Origin: Micromonospora sp. WMMD961
GTDB taxonomy: Bacteria; Actinomycetota; Actinomycetes; Mycobacteriales; Micromonosporaceae
Direction: 5' to 3'
Length of the DNA stretch: 64,000 nt
Assembly: GCF_029626145.1 (NCBI RefSeq)
Contig: NZ_JARUBJ010000002.1
Coordinates: 3,693,501 to 3,757,500 of the forward strand
Under the pieces are notes generated by a model. It did no database searches. It was not told the DNA's origin and was given only the letters and a program-made list of their open reading frames with translations. The translations under genes were made by a program, and so were the position numbers. Positions 8,617-17,336 of the stretch are shown piece by piece; positions within the stretch are counted from its first letter, which is position 1, and each line of letters starts with the position of its first letter.

Positions 8617-8622
8617 TAGGGT
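8617..8622 (+). promoter_or_regulatory. -10 box 9 nt before the HNH gene
   Basis: TAGGGT (inside ATATAGGGT) ends 9 nt before the ATG of the HNH gene, so the transcript may be leaderless or nearly so. The local sequence is AT-rich compared with its surroundings. Confidence 0.4.
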
Positions 8623-8631
8623 AATCCGGAC

Positions 8632-9318
8632 ATGGCTCGGGTCAATGATGATCGTGATGGGCTCCGTCGCTGCCGAGACTGCGGCGAATGGAAACCGCTC
8701 GATCTGTTCTGTGCGAGTTCCAAGCGGCCGGATGGGCGGGGCAGTTATTGCAAGCCCTGCTTCAACGAGCGGTCCAAGGCAAGCTACGCGCGTCGAGTGA
8801 AGGCAAAGTTCGACCGTGAGGTGCGCCCTGGCCGAGTCGTGCCGGAGGGACACAGATTCTGTCCGGCTTGTGATGCGGTCAAGCCGTTCGAAGCCTTCCC
8901 CCGCAACCGTGCGGATGCCTCCGGCTACGCGACCTATTGCAAGCCCTGCCACAACACCAAGACCAGAGAGACCAAGGACCGGCTGTACGGGGGCAACCGC
9001 GAGTACCACCTGCGGCGGCGGTACGGCGTGGGCGAGAAGGAGTTCCAGGAGCTCCTGGCGGAGCAGGGCGGGGTGTGCGCGATCTGTGGCGGCGCCGACC
9101 CGCAACATCTGGACCACGATCATCGCACCGGATGGGTGCGCGGGATACTCTGCTTCAACTGCAACGGTGGTCTTGGCCAGTTCCGTGACAGTCCCACGAG
9201 GCTGGCCAGGGCGATCACGTACCTGAGAGGAACCACGTGGCAGCGGGCTTTGATCCATCCGGGCGTCTACCAGATGTGTTCACCAACGCGGGGACGTCCT
9301 CCTTCACGACGTTCCTGA
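8632..9318 (+). CDS. HNH/endonuclease VII-type zinc-finger nuclease
   Basis: This 228-aa protein has two tandem zinc-ribbon-like units (C14/C17...C40/C43 and C77/C80...C103/C106, each ending YCKPC), then a C-terminal recombination-endonuclease VII/HNH fold. That fold shows C149-x2-C152, the DHDH catalytic motif at 161-164, and C174-x2-C177. The fold is known from phage T4 endonuclease VII and HNH homing nucleases that cut DNA. The gene is wedged between pup and prcB, and its last 27 codons overlap prcB in another frame. It may be a domesticated or mobile nuclease rather than a proteasome component. An intact catalytic motif argues against decay. Confidence 0.88.
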   Translation: MARVNDDRDGLRRCRDCGEWKPLDLFCASSKRPDGRGSYCKPCFNERSKASYARRVKAKFDREVRPGRVVPEGHRFCPACDAVKPFEAFPRNRADASGYATYCKPCHNTKTRETKDRLYGGNREYHLRRRYGVGEKEFQELLAEQGGVCAICGGADPQHLDHDHRTGWVRGILCFNCNGGLGQFRDSPTRLARAITYLRGTTWQRALIHPGVYQMCSPTRGRPPSRRS

Positions 9319-10076
9319 GTCGGGTGGCCCCCGAGATGCTGCCCGGCCGGCGGCCGCTGCCGCCGGGCATGGCAGCCGACCTGGCGCCGCACGCGACGAC
9401 CATCGTGGCCATCTCGGCCGCCGGTGGCGTCGTGATGGCCGGCGACCGACGGGCCACCATGGGCAACCTGATCGCGCAGCGCGACATCGAGAAGGTGCAC
9501 CCGGCCGACGCGTACTCGCTGGTCGGCATCGCGGGCACCGCGGGCATCGGCATCGAGCTGATGCGACTGTTCCAGGTGGAGTTGGAGCACTACGAGAAGA
9601 TCGAGGGCGCGATGCTCTCGCTGGACGGCAAGGCCAACCGGCTGGCGTCCATGATCCGTGGCAACCTGGGCGCGGCCATGCAGGGCCTGGCCGTGGTGCC
9701 GTTGTTCGCCGGGTTCGACCTGGCCGCCGCGGACCCGACGCGGGCCGGCCGGATCTTCAGCTTCGACGTCACCGGCGGCCCGTACGAGGAGACCGGTTAC
9801 GACGCGATCGGCTCCGGCTCGCTCTTCGCGAAGTCGGCGCTGAAGAAGCGTTTCCGGGCCGGCCTGTCCGTCGACGACGCCACCCGGCTCGCTGTCGAGG
9901 CGCTCTACGACGCGGCGGACGACGACACCGCGACCGGTGGGCCGGACCTCACCCGCCGGATCTACCCGGTGGTGATGACCGCTACCGCGGAGGGCACCCG
10001 GCGGCTGACCGACGCCGAGACGGCGGCGATCGCCGAGGGCGTGGTCGCCGGTCGGATGGAGAACCCGGGCGGTTGA
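9237..10076 (+). CDS. prcB: 20S proteasome beta subunit
   Basis: This 279-aa precursor of the catalytic subunit loses a 53-residue propeptide to expose Thr54 (TTIVAIS), the N-terminal nucleophile. Matching family motifs are GGVVMAGDRRATMGN and YDAIGSGSLFAKSALKK. The GTG at 9237 gives the expected propeptide (MAAGFDPSGRLPDVF), so the 82-nt overlap with the nuclease gene appears real. prcA follows 61 nt later. The product assembles with PrcA into the 28-subunit barrel capped by ARC. Confidence 0.97.
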   Translation: MAAGFDPSGRLPDVFTNAGTSSFTTFLSRVAPEMLPGRRPLPPGMAADLAPHATTIVAISAAGGVVMAGDRRATMGNLIAQRDIEKVHPADAYSLVGIAGTAGIGIELMRLFQVELEHYEKIEGAMLSLDGKANRLASMIRGNLGAAMQGLAVVPLFAGFDLAAADPTRAGRIFSFDVTGGPYEETGYDAIGSGSLFAKSALKKRFRAGLSVDDATRLAVEALYDAADDDTATGGPDLTRRIYPVVMTATAEGTRRLTDAETAAIAEGVVAGRMENPGG

Positions 10077-10137
10077 GCCCCGTCCACCCCCACCAGTCAG
10101 CAGTCGTCAGCACAGCCCCGTAAGGAGAACCGCCGCC

Positions 10138-10968
10138 GTGGCCATGCAGTTCTACGCCTCGCCCGAACAGATCATGCGCGATCGCTCCGAGCTGGCCCGC
10201 AAGGGCATCGCTCGGGGTCGCAGCGCGGTGGTCCTCAGTTACTCCGGCGGGGTGCTCTTCGTCGCGGAGAACCTCTCCAGCGCCCTGCACAAGGTCAGCG
10301 AGATCTACGACCGGATCGGCTTCGCCGCTGTCGGCCGGTACAACGAGTTCGAGAATTTGCGTCGCGCCGGGGTGCGGATGGCCGACCTGAACGGGCTGAG
10401 CTACGACCGGCGTGACGTGACCGGCCGGGCTCTGGCCAACGCGTTCGCGCAGACGCTCGGCGCGATCTTCACGGAGCAGTCGAAGCCGTTCGAGGTGGAG
10501 ATCTGCGTGGCGGAGGTCGGTGCCACCGCGGACGACGACGAGTTGTACCGGCTGACGTACGACGGCTCCGTCAACGACGAGCCGGGGCGGATGGCCATGG
10601 GTGGTCAGGCCGAGGCGATCACCGGTGTGTTGAAGTCGCAGCACCGGGCTGACATGTCCCTCGCGGAGGCGGCCCGGGTGGCGGTGCAGGCGTTGAGCAC
10701 GGTCGGCGGTGAGGGCGGGGCGGCCCGGACGATCGCCGCGAACCAGCTGGAGGTGGCGGTACTGGACCGCCACCGGGTCGGGCGGACGTTCCGCCGGATC
10801 ACCGGTGCCGCGTTGACCGCCCTGCTGGACGGCGATGTGGCCGCCGCGGAGCAGCCGGCGGAGGCGGGTGGCCCGGACACGCCGGCGCAGCCGACGACGG
10901 AGGCGCACAAGCCGACGACCTCGGCGGGCTCCGCCGACCTGGAGGACAAGCCGGCCGACGGCAAGTAG
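10138..10968 (+). CDS. prcA: 20S proteasome alpha subunit
   Basis: This 276-aa gate-forming subunit starts MAMQFYASPEQIMRDRSELARKGIARGRS, the typical actinobacterial PrcA N-terminus. The alpha/beta NTN-hydrolase core follows, with the catalytic Thr absent as expected for alpha subunits. The last 40 residues are Ala/Pro/Thr-rich and probably disordered. The GTG at 10138 has AAGGAG 10 nt upstream; the ATG at 10144 is a possible alternative. It is co-transcribed with prcB. Confidence 0.97.
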   Translation: MAMQFYASPEQIMRDRSELARKGIARGRSAVVLSYSGGVLFVAENLSSALHKVSEIYDRIGFAAVGRYNEFENLRRAGVRMADLNGLSYDRRDVTGRALANAFAQTLGAIFTEQSKPFEVEICVAEVGATADDDELYRLTYDGSVNDEPGRMAMGGQAEAITGVLKSQHRADMSLAEAARVAVQALSTVGGEGGAARTIAANQLEVAVLDRHRVGRTFRRITGAALTALLDGDVAAAEQPAEAGGPDTPAQPTTEAHKPTTSAGSADLEDKPADGK

Positions 10969-10979
10969 CACGAGTGGGA

Positions 10980-11015
10980 GCGGCGGGCGGCTGAGTTCCA
11001 TCGGCCGCCCGCCGC
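10980..11015. terminator. Bidirectional hairpin after prcA
   Basis: A 12-bp perfect stem (10980-10991 with 11004-11015) with a 12-nt loop lies 11 nt after the prcA stop and before the end of the convergent glycosyltransferase gene. Confidence 0.65.
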
Positions 11016-11049
11016 GCACGTTGCGGGGCCGCAGTCGCGGGTGGCCCCG

Positions 11050-12075
11050 TCAGGTGCGCTTGAGTAGTGGTTTGGCGACGGCCCAGTAGGCCCCGGCCAC
11101 CGCGTTGAAGGCACCCAGCCCGGTGGCGGTGACGTCGGTCGGGGGGAGCCGGCCGGTCATCAGGTCGGCGATGACGCCGTCGGGCACCCGGCGTTCGGCC
11201 TGGAGCTGCCGGCGGCGGCTGCGCACCCAGCCCCGGTGCTGCCACAGCCAGCGCCAGCCGCGGATCTTGTGGCGGGCCCAGCCGGCGGTCAGCGCGTTGG
11301 TGAGCATCGCGGCTTCGGTGAGCAGCAGCGCGGGGGCGAGCACCGCGAGGGTACGGGTCTGGTAGGTGGTGAGCAGGGTGACCAGCCGGTTGCGTTCGAC
11401 CAGGTAGAGCTTGAGTGTGTTGCGGGAGAACTCGTAGTGGTGACGTACCACGGCGTCTGGTACGTACTCCAGCCGCAGGCCCCGTTGGCGCAGCCGCAGG
11501 CTCAGCTCGGTGTCCTCGTGGTAGGCGAAGTACTCGGGGGCGAATCCGTCGAGCTCGCGCCAGAGGCGCCGGCCGATGACGAAGCAGCAGCCGCTCAGTG
11601 TTGCCACGGAGCGACGGTGGGCGTGGACGGTGGCGGGTTCGCCGTTGCCGCCGGCCCAGGAGAGACCGGCGAAGTGCAGGGGGTTGCCGGCGGTGTTGAT
11701 CAGTTCGGGTCGGTCGGCGAGGCGGATGGACGCCATCGCGGCGCCCACGCCGTCCTCGGCGGCCACTTCGGTGACTTTGGCGAGGGCGTCGGGTGCGACG
11801 ATCGCGTCGGAGTTGACGAAGGCGAGCCAGTCGCCGGTCGCCTCGGCGGCACCGACGTCGCAGCCGCCGGCGTAGCCGGTGTTGTGCTCGGGGGACAGCA
11901 CGCGTACCCGGGGGAGGGTCTTCACGGCGTCGATGCCGCCGCCGGTGCAGCCGTTGTCGACGACGATCAGCTCGACCGTGACGTCGGTGCTGGCGAGGGC
12001 GGCGCGGGCGGCGTCGACCAGGTACGGCTCGGGGCCGTAGGCCAGCATGACCACGGTGATCCGAGGTGGTGCCAT
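11050..12075 (-). CDS. GT2 glycosyltransferase (rhamnosyltransferase-like)
   Basis: This 341-aa GT-A fold enzyme has an N-terminal ITVVMLAYGPEPYLVDAARA, a donor-site VDNGCTGGGID, a metal-binding FVNSDAIV and the later EYFAYHEDTELSLRLRQRG motif typical of WbbL-type rhamnosyl and other GT2 transferases. A C-terminal hydrophobic patch may sit on the membrane. I chose the ATG at 12075, 2 nt from the stop of the flippase gene. It is the last gene of the six-gene rhamnose/polysaccharide operon. Use of dTDP-L-rhamnose as donor is plausible from context but not proven. Confidence 0.85.
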   Translation of the reverse strand: MAPPRITVVMLAYGPEPYLVDAARAALASTDVTVELIVVDNGCTGGGIDAVKTLPRVRVLSPEHNTGYAGGCDVGAAEATGDWLAFVNSDAIVAPDALAKVTEVAAEDGVGAAMASIRLADRPELINTAGNPLHFAGLSWAGGNGEPATVHAHRRSVATLSGCCFVIGRRLWRELDGFAPEYFAYHEDTELSLRLRQRGLRLEYVPDAVVRHHYEFSRNTLKLYLVERNRLVTLLTTYQTRTLAVLAPALLLTEAAMLTNALTAGWARHKIRGWRWLWQHRGWVRSRRRQLQAERRVPDGVIADLMTGRLPPTDVTATGLGAFNAVAGAYWAVAKPLLKRT

Positions 12076-12077
12076 GA

Positions 12078-13388
12078 TCAGAGTCCTCCGGTCACTCCCG
12101 GCGTGACAGCCTCGAGGGGAGGGGTCTGGGTGGGCACCGCCGAGCGGAGGGTGCGGTTGCGCAGCAGGACGGCCATGGTGGCGGCGACGACGACCGACCC
12201 GATGGCGTAGCCGAGTTCCACCCGCAGCGCGGTGGCGACCGGTGCGAGCGTGGCGAGGACGAGGGCAGCCACCCCGACGGCCCAGGCGAGGGCCTGGGCC
12301 CGGTGCCGGTCGAGGGCGAGCAGCGCCTGGCCGAGGACCATGGCCCACAGGTAGGCGAGGGTGGCCACGGCGAGCCAGGCGAAGTCGCCGTGGCCGAGGA
12401 CGCCGGGGGCGTCGAAGAGGGTCTGCACCAGCCACGGGCCGAGCAGCACGGCACCCACGGCGCCGGTGAGGCCGAGCGCGGTGACGATGCCGAGTGCCCG
12501 GCGCAGCAGGCTGTGGAAACCGGCCAGGTCACCGGTGGTGGCGGTGGTGGCGAGACCGGGCAGCAGTGACGCCTGCAGCGACGCGAAGACGAACAGCGGG
12601 ATCCGTACCAGCACCAGTGCGGAGAGCAGCGCGCCGGCGGTCGCCACGTCGGACGGGTCCAGCACCTTGACGTTGATCACGCCGATGTTGACCACGACCT
12701 GGGCGAGCAGGCTGGAGACGATGAGCAGGCCGAGGCCGCGCAGCAGGGGCGCCCAGGCCATGGGGGTGCCGCCACCGATGGCTCGTAGCACCGGCGGCGC
12801 GGTGAGGACGACGCCGGCGATCGGCGCGACGACCAGCACCGCGCCGAACCAGACCGGGTTGGTCACACCGGTCAGGCCGAGCACGGCGACGAGCACGATC
12901 CGCAGGCCGCCGTCGATGCCGAGCTGGGTGCCGTACCAGGGGAACAGTTGCAGGCCGGACAGGACGCCGCGCGTGGTGTGCGCGATGGCGAGCCCGGCCA
13001 GCGCGCCGATCAGGACGGTGACCATGGTGCCGTCGCCGTCGAAGAGACGGTCGGCGAGCGTCCCCCGGAAGGCGATGATCAGCGCGACCATGGCGGCGAG
13101 CAGGCCGGCGGCCAGGACCGCCCCCCGAGCCAGGACCGGCCCGGGGGGTAGGCCCTGGCTGTGCCGGGCGGCGACGAGTCGGGCGACTTCCTGTTCCACC
13201 GGCATGAACAGGCCGATGCCCAGGGTGAAGACGATCGACCAGAGCACCGAGAGGGCGGAGTAGTCCGCCTCGGTGAGGCTGTGCCCGGCGACGGCCAGGT
13301 GGACGTAGGAGGCCAACCCCAGCAGGGCCAGGCCGGCGCCGACGGCGACGGTGCCCGGTGGGACCAGACTCAGCAGCCTGCGGATCAC
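12078..13388 (-). CDS. Polysaccharide flippase-like membrane protein
   Basis: This 436-aa polytopic protein has about 12-14 predicted helices and the look of the MOP/MATE-type oligosaccharide exporter superfamily. It likely flips a lipid-linked saccharide across the membrane. The GTG at 13388 overlaps the stop of the DPM1-like gene by 4 nt. It lies between two glycosyltransferase genes, in line with assembly and export of one glycan. The substrate is unknown. Confidence 0.75.
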   Translation of the reverse strand: MIRRLLSLVPPGTVAVGAGLALLGLASYVHLAVAGHSLTEADYSALSVLWSIVFTLGIGLFMPVEQEVARLVAARHSQGLPPGPVLARGAVLAAGLLAAMVALIIAFRGTLADRLFDGDGTMVTVLIGALAGLAIAHTTRGVLSGLQLFPWYGTQLGIDGGLRIVLVAVLGLTGVTNPVWFGAVLVVAPIAGVVLTAPPVLRAIGGGTPMAWAPLLRGLGLLIVSSLLAQVVVNIGVINVKVLDPSDVATAGALLSALVLVRIPLFVFASLQASLLPGLATTATTGDLAGFHSLLRRALGIVTALGLTGAVGAVLLGPWLVQTLFDAPGVLGHGDFAWLAVATLAYLWAMVLGQALLALDRHRAQALAWAVGVAALVLATLAPVATALRVELGYAIGSVVVAATMAVLLRNRTLRSAVPTQTPPLEAVTPGVTGGL

Positions 13389-14086
13389 CGGCGAATGAGC
13401 GCCAACGTGAGGACGGCGAAGGCGCGGCCGAGGTAGATCATGGCCTTGGCGGGGGACTGGCTGGGCGTGCCCGCCATCCGCTTGCGCATGGCCACCGGCA
13501 CCTGACGGATCTTGTAGCCGCGCCGGGCGGTGTGCACCAGCGTCTCCACCGTGTCGCCCAGGTACTCCACCGGGTACCAGGTGGCGAACATGTCGATCAC
13601 CCGACGGTTGGCGGCCCGGAACCCGGAGGTCGTGTCGGTGAGCTTGGTGCGCGCGACGCGGGACAGCACGCCGGAGAGCATGATCATCGCCCAGCGGCGG
13701 GGGCCGCGGACGGTGTAGTCACCCTCGCCGGCGAAACGGGCGCCGATCACCAGATCGGTGTCGTCGAGCAGGTCGACGAGCTTCGGCACGTACCGGGGGT
13801 CGTGCTGGCCGTCCGCGTCGACCTGGATCGCGACGTCGTAGTCGTGGTCGCGGGCGTAGCGGTAGCCGCACCGCATGGCCCCGCCGACACCGAGGTTGTA
13901 CGGCAGCTTGGCGACCCGGGCGCCGGCGGCGGCGGCCACCGCGGCGGTGCGGTCGGTGGAGCCGTCGTCGACGACGAGCACGTCGACGCCGGGCAGTTCG
14001 CCGCGGACCTCCTGGACCACGTCGGCGATCGAGCCGGACTCGTTGAGCGCCGGGATGATGATGAGGACCCGCTTGCCGTTAACCAT
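13385..14086 (-). CDS. GT2 glycosyltransferase (polyprenol-phosphate type)
   Basis: This 233-aa DPM1-like enzyme has VLIIIPALNESGSIADVV, VVDDGSTDRT, and the DAD metal site in IQVDADGQHDP. It lacks a long C-terminal membrane domain. Such enzymes load a sugar on a polyprenyl phosphate. The small DUF2304 protein encoded just upstream is a common partner that supplies membrane helices. The start ATG at 14086 overlaps the DUF2304 stop by 8 nt. Confidence 0.88.
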   Translation of the reverse strand: MVNGKRVLIIIPALNESGSIADVVQEVRGELPGVDVLVVDDGSTDRTAAVAAAAGARVAKLPYNLGVGGAMRCGYRYARDHDYDVAIQVDADGQHDPRYVPKLVDLLDDTDLVIGARFAGEGDYTVRGPRRWAMIMLSGVLSRVARTKLTDTTSGFRAANRRVIDMFATWYPVEYLGDTVETLVHTARRGYKIRQVPVAMRKRMAGTPSQSPAKAMIYLGRAFAVLTLALIRR

Positions 14087-14450
14087 CGTGCGACACCAGT
14101 TCGTCTCGGGCCGCCCGGTCCGCGTCGATCTCGGCTCGGAGCAGGGCGAAGTCTTCTGCCAGGGTGCGGGTCTCCTCTTCCAGGTGGCTGACCTCCCAGC
14201 TGAGGTGCACGCAGACCAGCAGCAGGAAGACGATGCCGAGGAAGAGCACGAGGCTCACGCCGGAGGCGACGCCGAGCAGCTCGGCGACGTTGTCCAACAG
14301 GCGGGGGAAGAGCGACAGCGGAATGACGATCACCAGGACGCCGAGCCAGAGCATGCCGTACTTCTCGCGGAGCTGCCGACGGCGCAGCAGCTCGACGATC
14401 GTGGCCAGCAATATCAGGCCGGTCAGGCCGGTGACGAGGGTGAGTTTCAT
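14079..14450 (-). CDS. DUF2304 membrane protein
   Basis: This 123-aa protein has three hydrophobic helices (about residues 3-18, 33-50, 64-86) and a C-terminal acidic coiled coil (HLEEETRTLAEDFALLRAEI). DUF2304 proteins commonly sit beside DPM1-like glycosyltransferases. The ATG at 14450 overlaps the rfbD stop by 4 nt and has GGAAGG upstream. It is likely a membrane anchor or subunit for the adjacent transferase. Confidence 0.85.
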   Translation of the reverse strand: MKLTLVTGLTGLILLATIVELLRRRQLREKYGMLWLGVLVIVIPLSLFPRLLDNVAELLGVASGVSLVLFLGIVFLLLVCVHLSWEVSHLEEETRTLAEDFALLRAEIDADRAARDELVSHDG

Positions 14451-15349
14451 GCGACCTTCCACGGAACGGGCGGAGCGGGGGAGTCGAAAGCGTCGATGAG
14501 GGTGGCATGCCAGTCCGGGAGCGACGGCAGGCCCGCGGCCGTCCAACGGCTGTGCGACAGCACACTGTACGCCGGTCGGGGAGCAGGACGAGGATACCGG
14601 TCGCTGGAGGTGCGTCGAATCCGCTCCGGGTCGAGACCGGTCAACGCGAACACGGCGCGGGCCAGCCCGTACCACGTCGTCTGGCCGGCGCAGCTGCTGT
14701 GGTAGACGCCGGGAGCGGCCCGACCGCCCAGAGCCGCGTCGACGAAGGCGACGAGTTGTTCGGCGAGCCGGAAGGACCAGGTGGGCTGGCCGTGCTGGTC
14801 GTCGACCACGTCGATGTGCTCCCGCTGCTCGGCGAGTCGGAGCAGGGTGGTCACGAAGTTCGGCCTGTGCGCCCCGTACAGCCAGGCGCTGCGCACCACG
14901 TACCCGGTGGTGGGCAGCAGCCGGGCGACGGCCCGCTCGCCGACCAACTTGCTCCGGCCGTAGGCGTTGACCGGCGCGGTGGGCGCGTCCTCCGGACAGG
15001 GGCTGCGCGCGTCGCCGGCGAGGACGTAGTCGGTGGAGACCTGGACCAACCGCGCGCCGCTGGCCGCGCACGCCGACGCGAGGTTCGCCACCCCGTCGCC
15101 GTTGACCGCGGTGGCTGCCGCCTCGTTGCCCTCGGCGTCGTCGACGTCGGTCCACGCCGCAGTGTTGATCACGATGTCGTGCTCCCGGACGGCGGCGCGG
15201 ACGGCGGCGGGATCGGTGATGTCCAGGTCGGCACGGGTGGCTGCGGTCACCTTGAGGTCGGAGCGGGCGTGCAGCACGGTGACCAGGTCCCGGCCGAGCA
15301 TTCCGCCGGCGCCGGTGACGAGCAGACCGGTGACGACCAGTCGGGTCAT
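14447..15349 (-). CDS. rfbD: dTDP-4-dehydrorhamnose reductase
   Basis: This 300-aa SDR-type enzyme performs the last step to dTDP-L-rhamnose. It has the nucleotide-binding LLVTGAGGMLGRDLV, VINTAAWTDVDDAEG, VQVSTDYVLAG, and the catalytic Tyr/Lys in YGRSKLVGE. The ATG at 15349 overlaps the rfbB stop (ATGA). It works with RfbA, RfbB and RfbC, all encoded here. Confidence 0.95.
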   Translation of the reverse strand: MTRLVVTGLLVTGAGGMLGRDLVTVLHARSDLKVTAATRADLDITDPAAVRAAVREHDIVINTAAWTDVDDAEGNEAAATAVNGDGVANLASACAASGARLVQVSTDYVLAGDARSPCPEDAPTAPVNAYGRSKLVGERAVARLLPTTGYVVRSAWLYGAHRPNFVTTLLRLAEQREHIDVVDDQHGQPTWSFRLAEQLVAFVDAALGGRAAPGVYHSSCAGQTTWYGLARAVFALTGLDPERIRRTSSDRYPRPAPRPAYSVLSHSRWTAAGLPSLPDWHATLIDAFDSPAPPVPWKVA

Positions 15350-16347
15350 GCGGTGGGTGTGGCCTTGAGAGGTTCCCACCAGGCGCGGTTGTCGCGGTAC
15401 CACGCCACGGTGTCGGCGAGGCCCTGGTCGAGGGTGATGCTGGGGGAGTAGCCGAGCTCTTGGTTGATCTTGGTGATGTCGAGGGAGTACCGGCGGTCGT
15501 GGCCCTTGCGGTCGGTGACCGGGACGACCCGGTCCCAGCCGGCGCCGCAGGCCTCCAGGAGCAGGCCGGTGAGTTCCTTGTTGGTCAACTCGGTGCCGCC
15601 GCCGATGTTGTAGACCTCGCCGGCGCGACCCTTCTGCTGGACCAGGGCGATGCCGCGGCAGTGGTCGTGCACGTGCAGCCAGTCGCGGACGTTGCCGCCG
15701 TCACCGTAGAGGGGGACGGTGCCGCCGTCGAGAAGGTTGCTGACGAACAGCGGGATGACCTTCTCGGGGAACTGGTAGGGCCCGTAGTTGTTGGAGCAGC
15801 GGGTGACGACGACGTCCATGCCGTGGGTGCGGTGGTAGGCCAGGGCGAGCAGGTCGGAGCCGGCCTTGGACGCCGAGTAGGGGGAGTTCGGCGCCAGGGG
15901 CCACGTCTCGGTCCAGGAGCCCTCGTCGATGGAACCGTAGACTTCGTCGGTGGACACGTGCACGAAGCGGCCGGTGCCGTGCCGCAGTGCGGCGTCGAGC
16001 AGGGTCTGGGTGCCCAGCACGTTGGTGGTGACGAACGGTGCGGCGCCGGCGATGGAGCGGTCGACGTGCGACTCGGCCGCGAAGTGCACGATCACGTCGT
16101 GGTCGGCCACGACCTCGTCGACCACGACGGGGTCGCAGATGTCGCCCTGCACGAACCGCAGTCGTGGGTCGTCGCGTACGGGGTCGAGGTTGGCCAGGTT
16201 GCCCGAGTAGGTCAACTTGTCGAGCACGGTCACGACCGCCGGCTCGAGTGGCGGCACACCTTCGGCGCTGCCGAGGGGCTTGCCCAGCAGCAGACGAACG
16301 TACTCCGACCCGATGAATCCGGCTCCGCCGGTGACGAGGATCCTCAC
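15346..16347 (-). CDS. rfbB: dTDP-glucose 4,6-dehydratase
   Basis: This 333-aa extended SDR converts dTDP-glucose to the 4-keto-6-deoxy sugar. It has MRILVTGGAGFIGSEYVRLL, HFAAESHVDRSI, VSTDEVYGSI and the YSASKAGSDLL catalytic motif. The GTG at 16347 lies 9 nt after a TAGACT -10 box. It is the first gene of a coupled minus-strand operon running to 11050 and is divergent from rfbA. Confidence 0.96.
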   Translation of the reverse strand: MRILVTGGAGFIGSEYVRLLLGKPLGSAEGVPPLEPAVVTVLDKLTYSGNLANLDPVRDDPRLRFVQGDICDPVVVDEVVADHDVIVHFAAESHVDRSIAGAAPFVTTNVLGTQTLLDAALRHGTGRFVHVSTDEVYGSIDEGSWTETWPLAPNSPYSASKAGSDLLALAYHRTHGMDVVVTRCSNNYGPYQFPEKVIPLFVSNLLDGGTVPLYGDGGNVRDWLHVHDHCRGIALVQQKGRAGEVYNIGGGTELTNKELTGLLLEACGAGWDRVVPVTDRKGHDRRYSLDITKINQELGYSPSITLDQGLADTVAWYRDNRAWWEPLKATPTA

Positions 16348-16356
16348 GGGTCGGGA

Positions 16357-16362
16357 AGTCTA
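16357..16362 (-). promoter_or_regulatory. -10 box of the rfbB operon
   Basis: TAGACT (minus strand) ends 9 nt before the rfbB GTG, giving a nearly leaderless transcript. It is one half of an 89-bp divergent promoter region shared with rfbA. Confidence 0.5.
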
Positions 16363-16424
16363 CGCGAAATGTTCGGAGCACCGATCGAGGCATGACCCCC
16401 CGGCGCGTCCGGCGTCGGTCCGGC

Positions 16425-16430
16425 TAGGCT
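16425..16430 (+). promoter_or_regulatory. Leaderless -10 box of rfbA
   Basis: TAGGCT ends 6 nt before the rfbA GTG. That spacing places the transcription start at or beside the start codon, and no ribosome-binding site is present. Confidence 0.6.
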
Positions 16431-16436
16431 CTCCCG

Positions 16437-17336
16437 GTGCGTGGAATCCTACTTGCCGGCGGCACCGGTTCGCGGCTCTGGCCGATCACCCGGGCGGTCT
16501 CGAAGCAGCTGATGCCGGTCTTCGACAAGCCGATGGTGTATTACCCGCTCTCCACCCTGATGATGTCCGGGGTCCGGGAGATCCTGGTGATCACCACGCC
16601 GGAGGATCAGGACCAGTTCCGCCGGCTGCTCGGTGACGGCAGCCAGTTGGGGCTGCGACTGGAGTACACCACCCAGGAGCGCCCGGAGGGCATCGCGCAG
16701 GCGTTCATCCTCGGTGCCGACTTCATCGGCGCCGATTCGGTGGCCTTGATCCTGGGCGACAACATCTTCCACGGCGTCGGTCTGGGCCGGCAGCTCGCCA
16801 AGAACGCCGACCCGGTCGGCGGGCGGGTCTTCGCCTACCAGGTGGCCAACCCGCAGGAGTACGGCGTGGTCGACTTCGACGATGCCGGGCGGGTGCGCTC
16901 GATCGAGGAGAAGCCGGCCCGGCCGAAGTCCCGCTACGCGGTGCCCGGCCTGTACTTCTACGACAACCGCGTGGTGGACATCGCCCGCAAGCTCACGCCG
17001 AGCGCCCGCGGCGAGCTGGAGATCACGGCGGTCAACGAGGCGTACCGGGAGACCGGAGAGCTGTCGGTGACCGTGCTGGATCGCGGCACCGCCTGGCTGG
17101 ACACCGGCACGTTCACCTCGATGATGCAGGCGGCCGAGTTCGTCCGGGTCGTCGAGGAGCGGCAGGGCCTGAAGATCGGCTGCGTCGAGGAGGTGGCCTG
17201 GCGGGCCGGCCTCATCGACGACGACCAGCTGCGCGCGCTCGCCACGCCGTTGACCAAGAGCGGCTACGGCGACTACCTGCTCGGCCTGCTGGCCGACGCG
17301 GACGCTCCGACCGGCCAGCCCGGGGGTGCGTGGTGA
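16437..17336 (+). CDS. rfbA: Glucose-1-phosphate thymidylyltransferase
   Basis: This 299-aa enzyme makes dTDP-glucose, the first committed step of dTDP-L-rhamnose synthesis. It has the nucleotidyltransferase signature GILLAGGTGSRLWPITRAVSK, the DNIFHG motif, EEKPARPKS and WLDTGT. The GTG start is set by the leaderless -10 element. rfbC overlaps the 3' end. Confidence 0.96.
   Translation: MRGILLAGGTGSRLWPITRAVSKQLMPVFDKPMVYYPLSTLMMSGVREILVITTPEDQDQFRRLLGDGSQLGLRLEYTTQERPEGIAQAFILGADFIGADSVALILGDNIFHGVGLGRQLAKNADPVGGRVFAYQVANPQEYGVVDFDDAGRVRSIEEKPARPKSRYAVPGLYFYDNRVVDIARKLTPSARGELEITAVNEAYRETGELSVTVLDRGTAWLDTGTFTSMMQAAEFVRVVEERQGLKIGCVEEVAWRAGLIDDDQLRALATPLTKSGYGDYLLGLLADADAPTGQPGGAW

Noticed and set aside
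8608..8619. GTG-AAC-ATA-TAG mini-ORF after the pup Shine-Dalgarno-like codons
   Set aside because: Three codons only; kept as a note in the pup finding rather than a gene.
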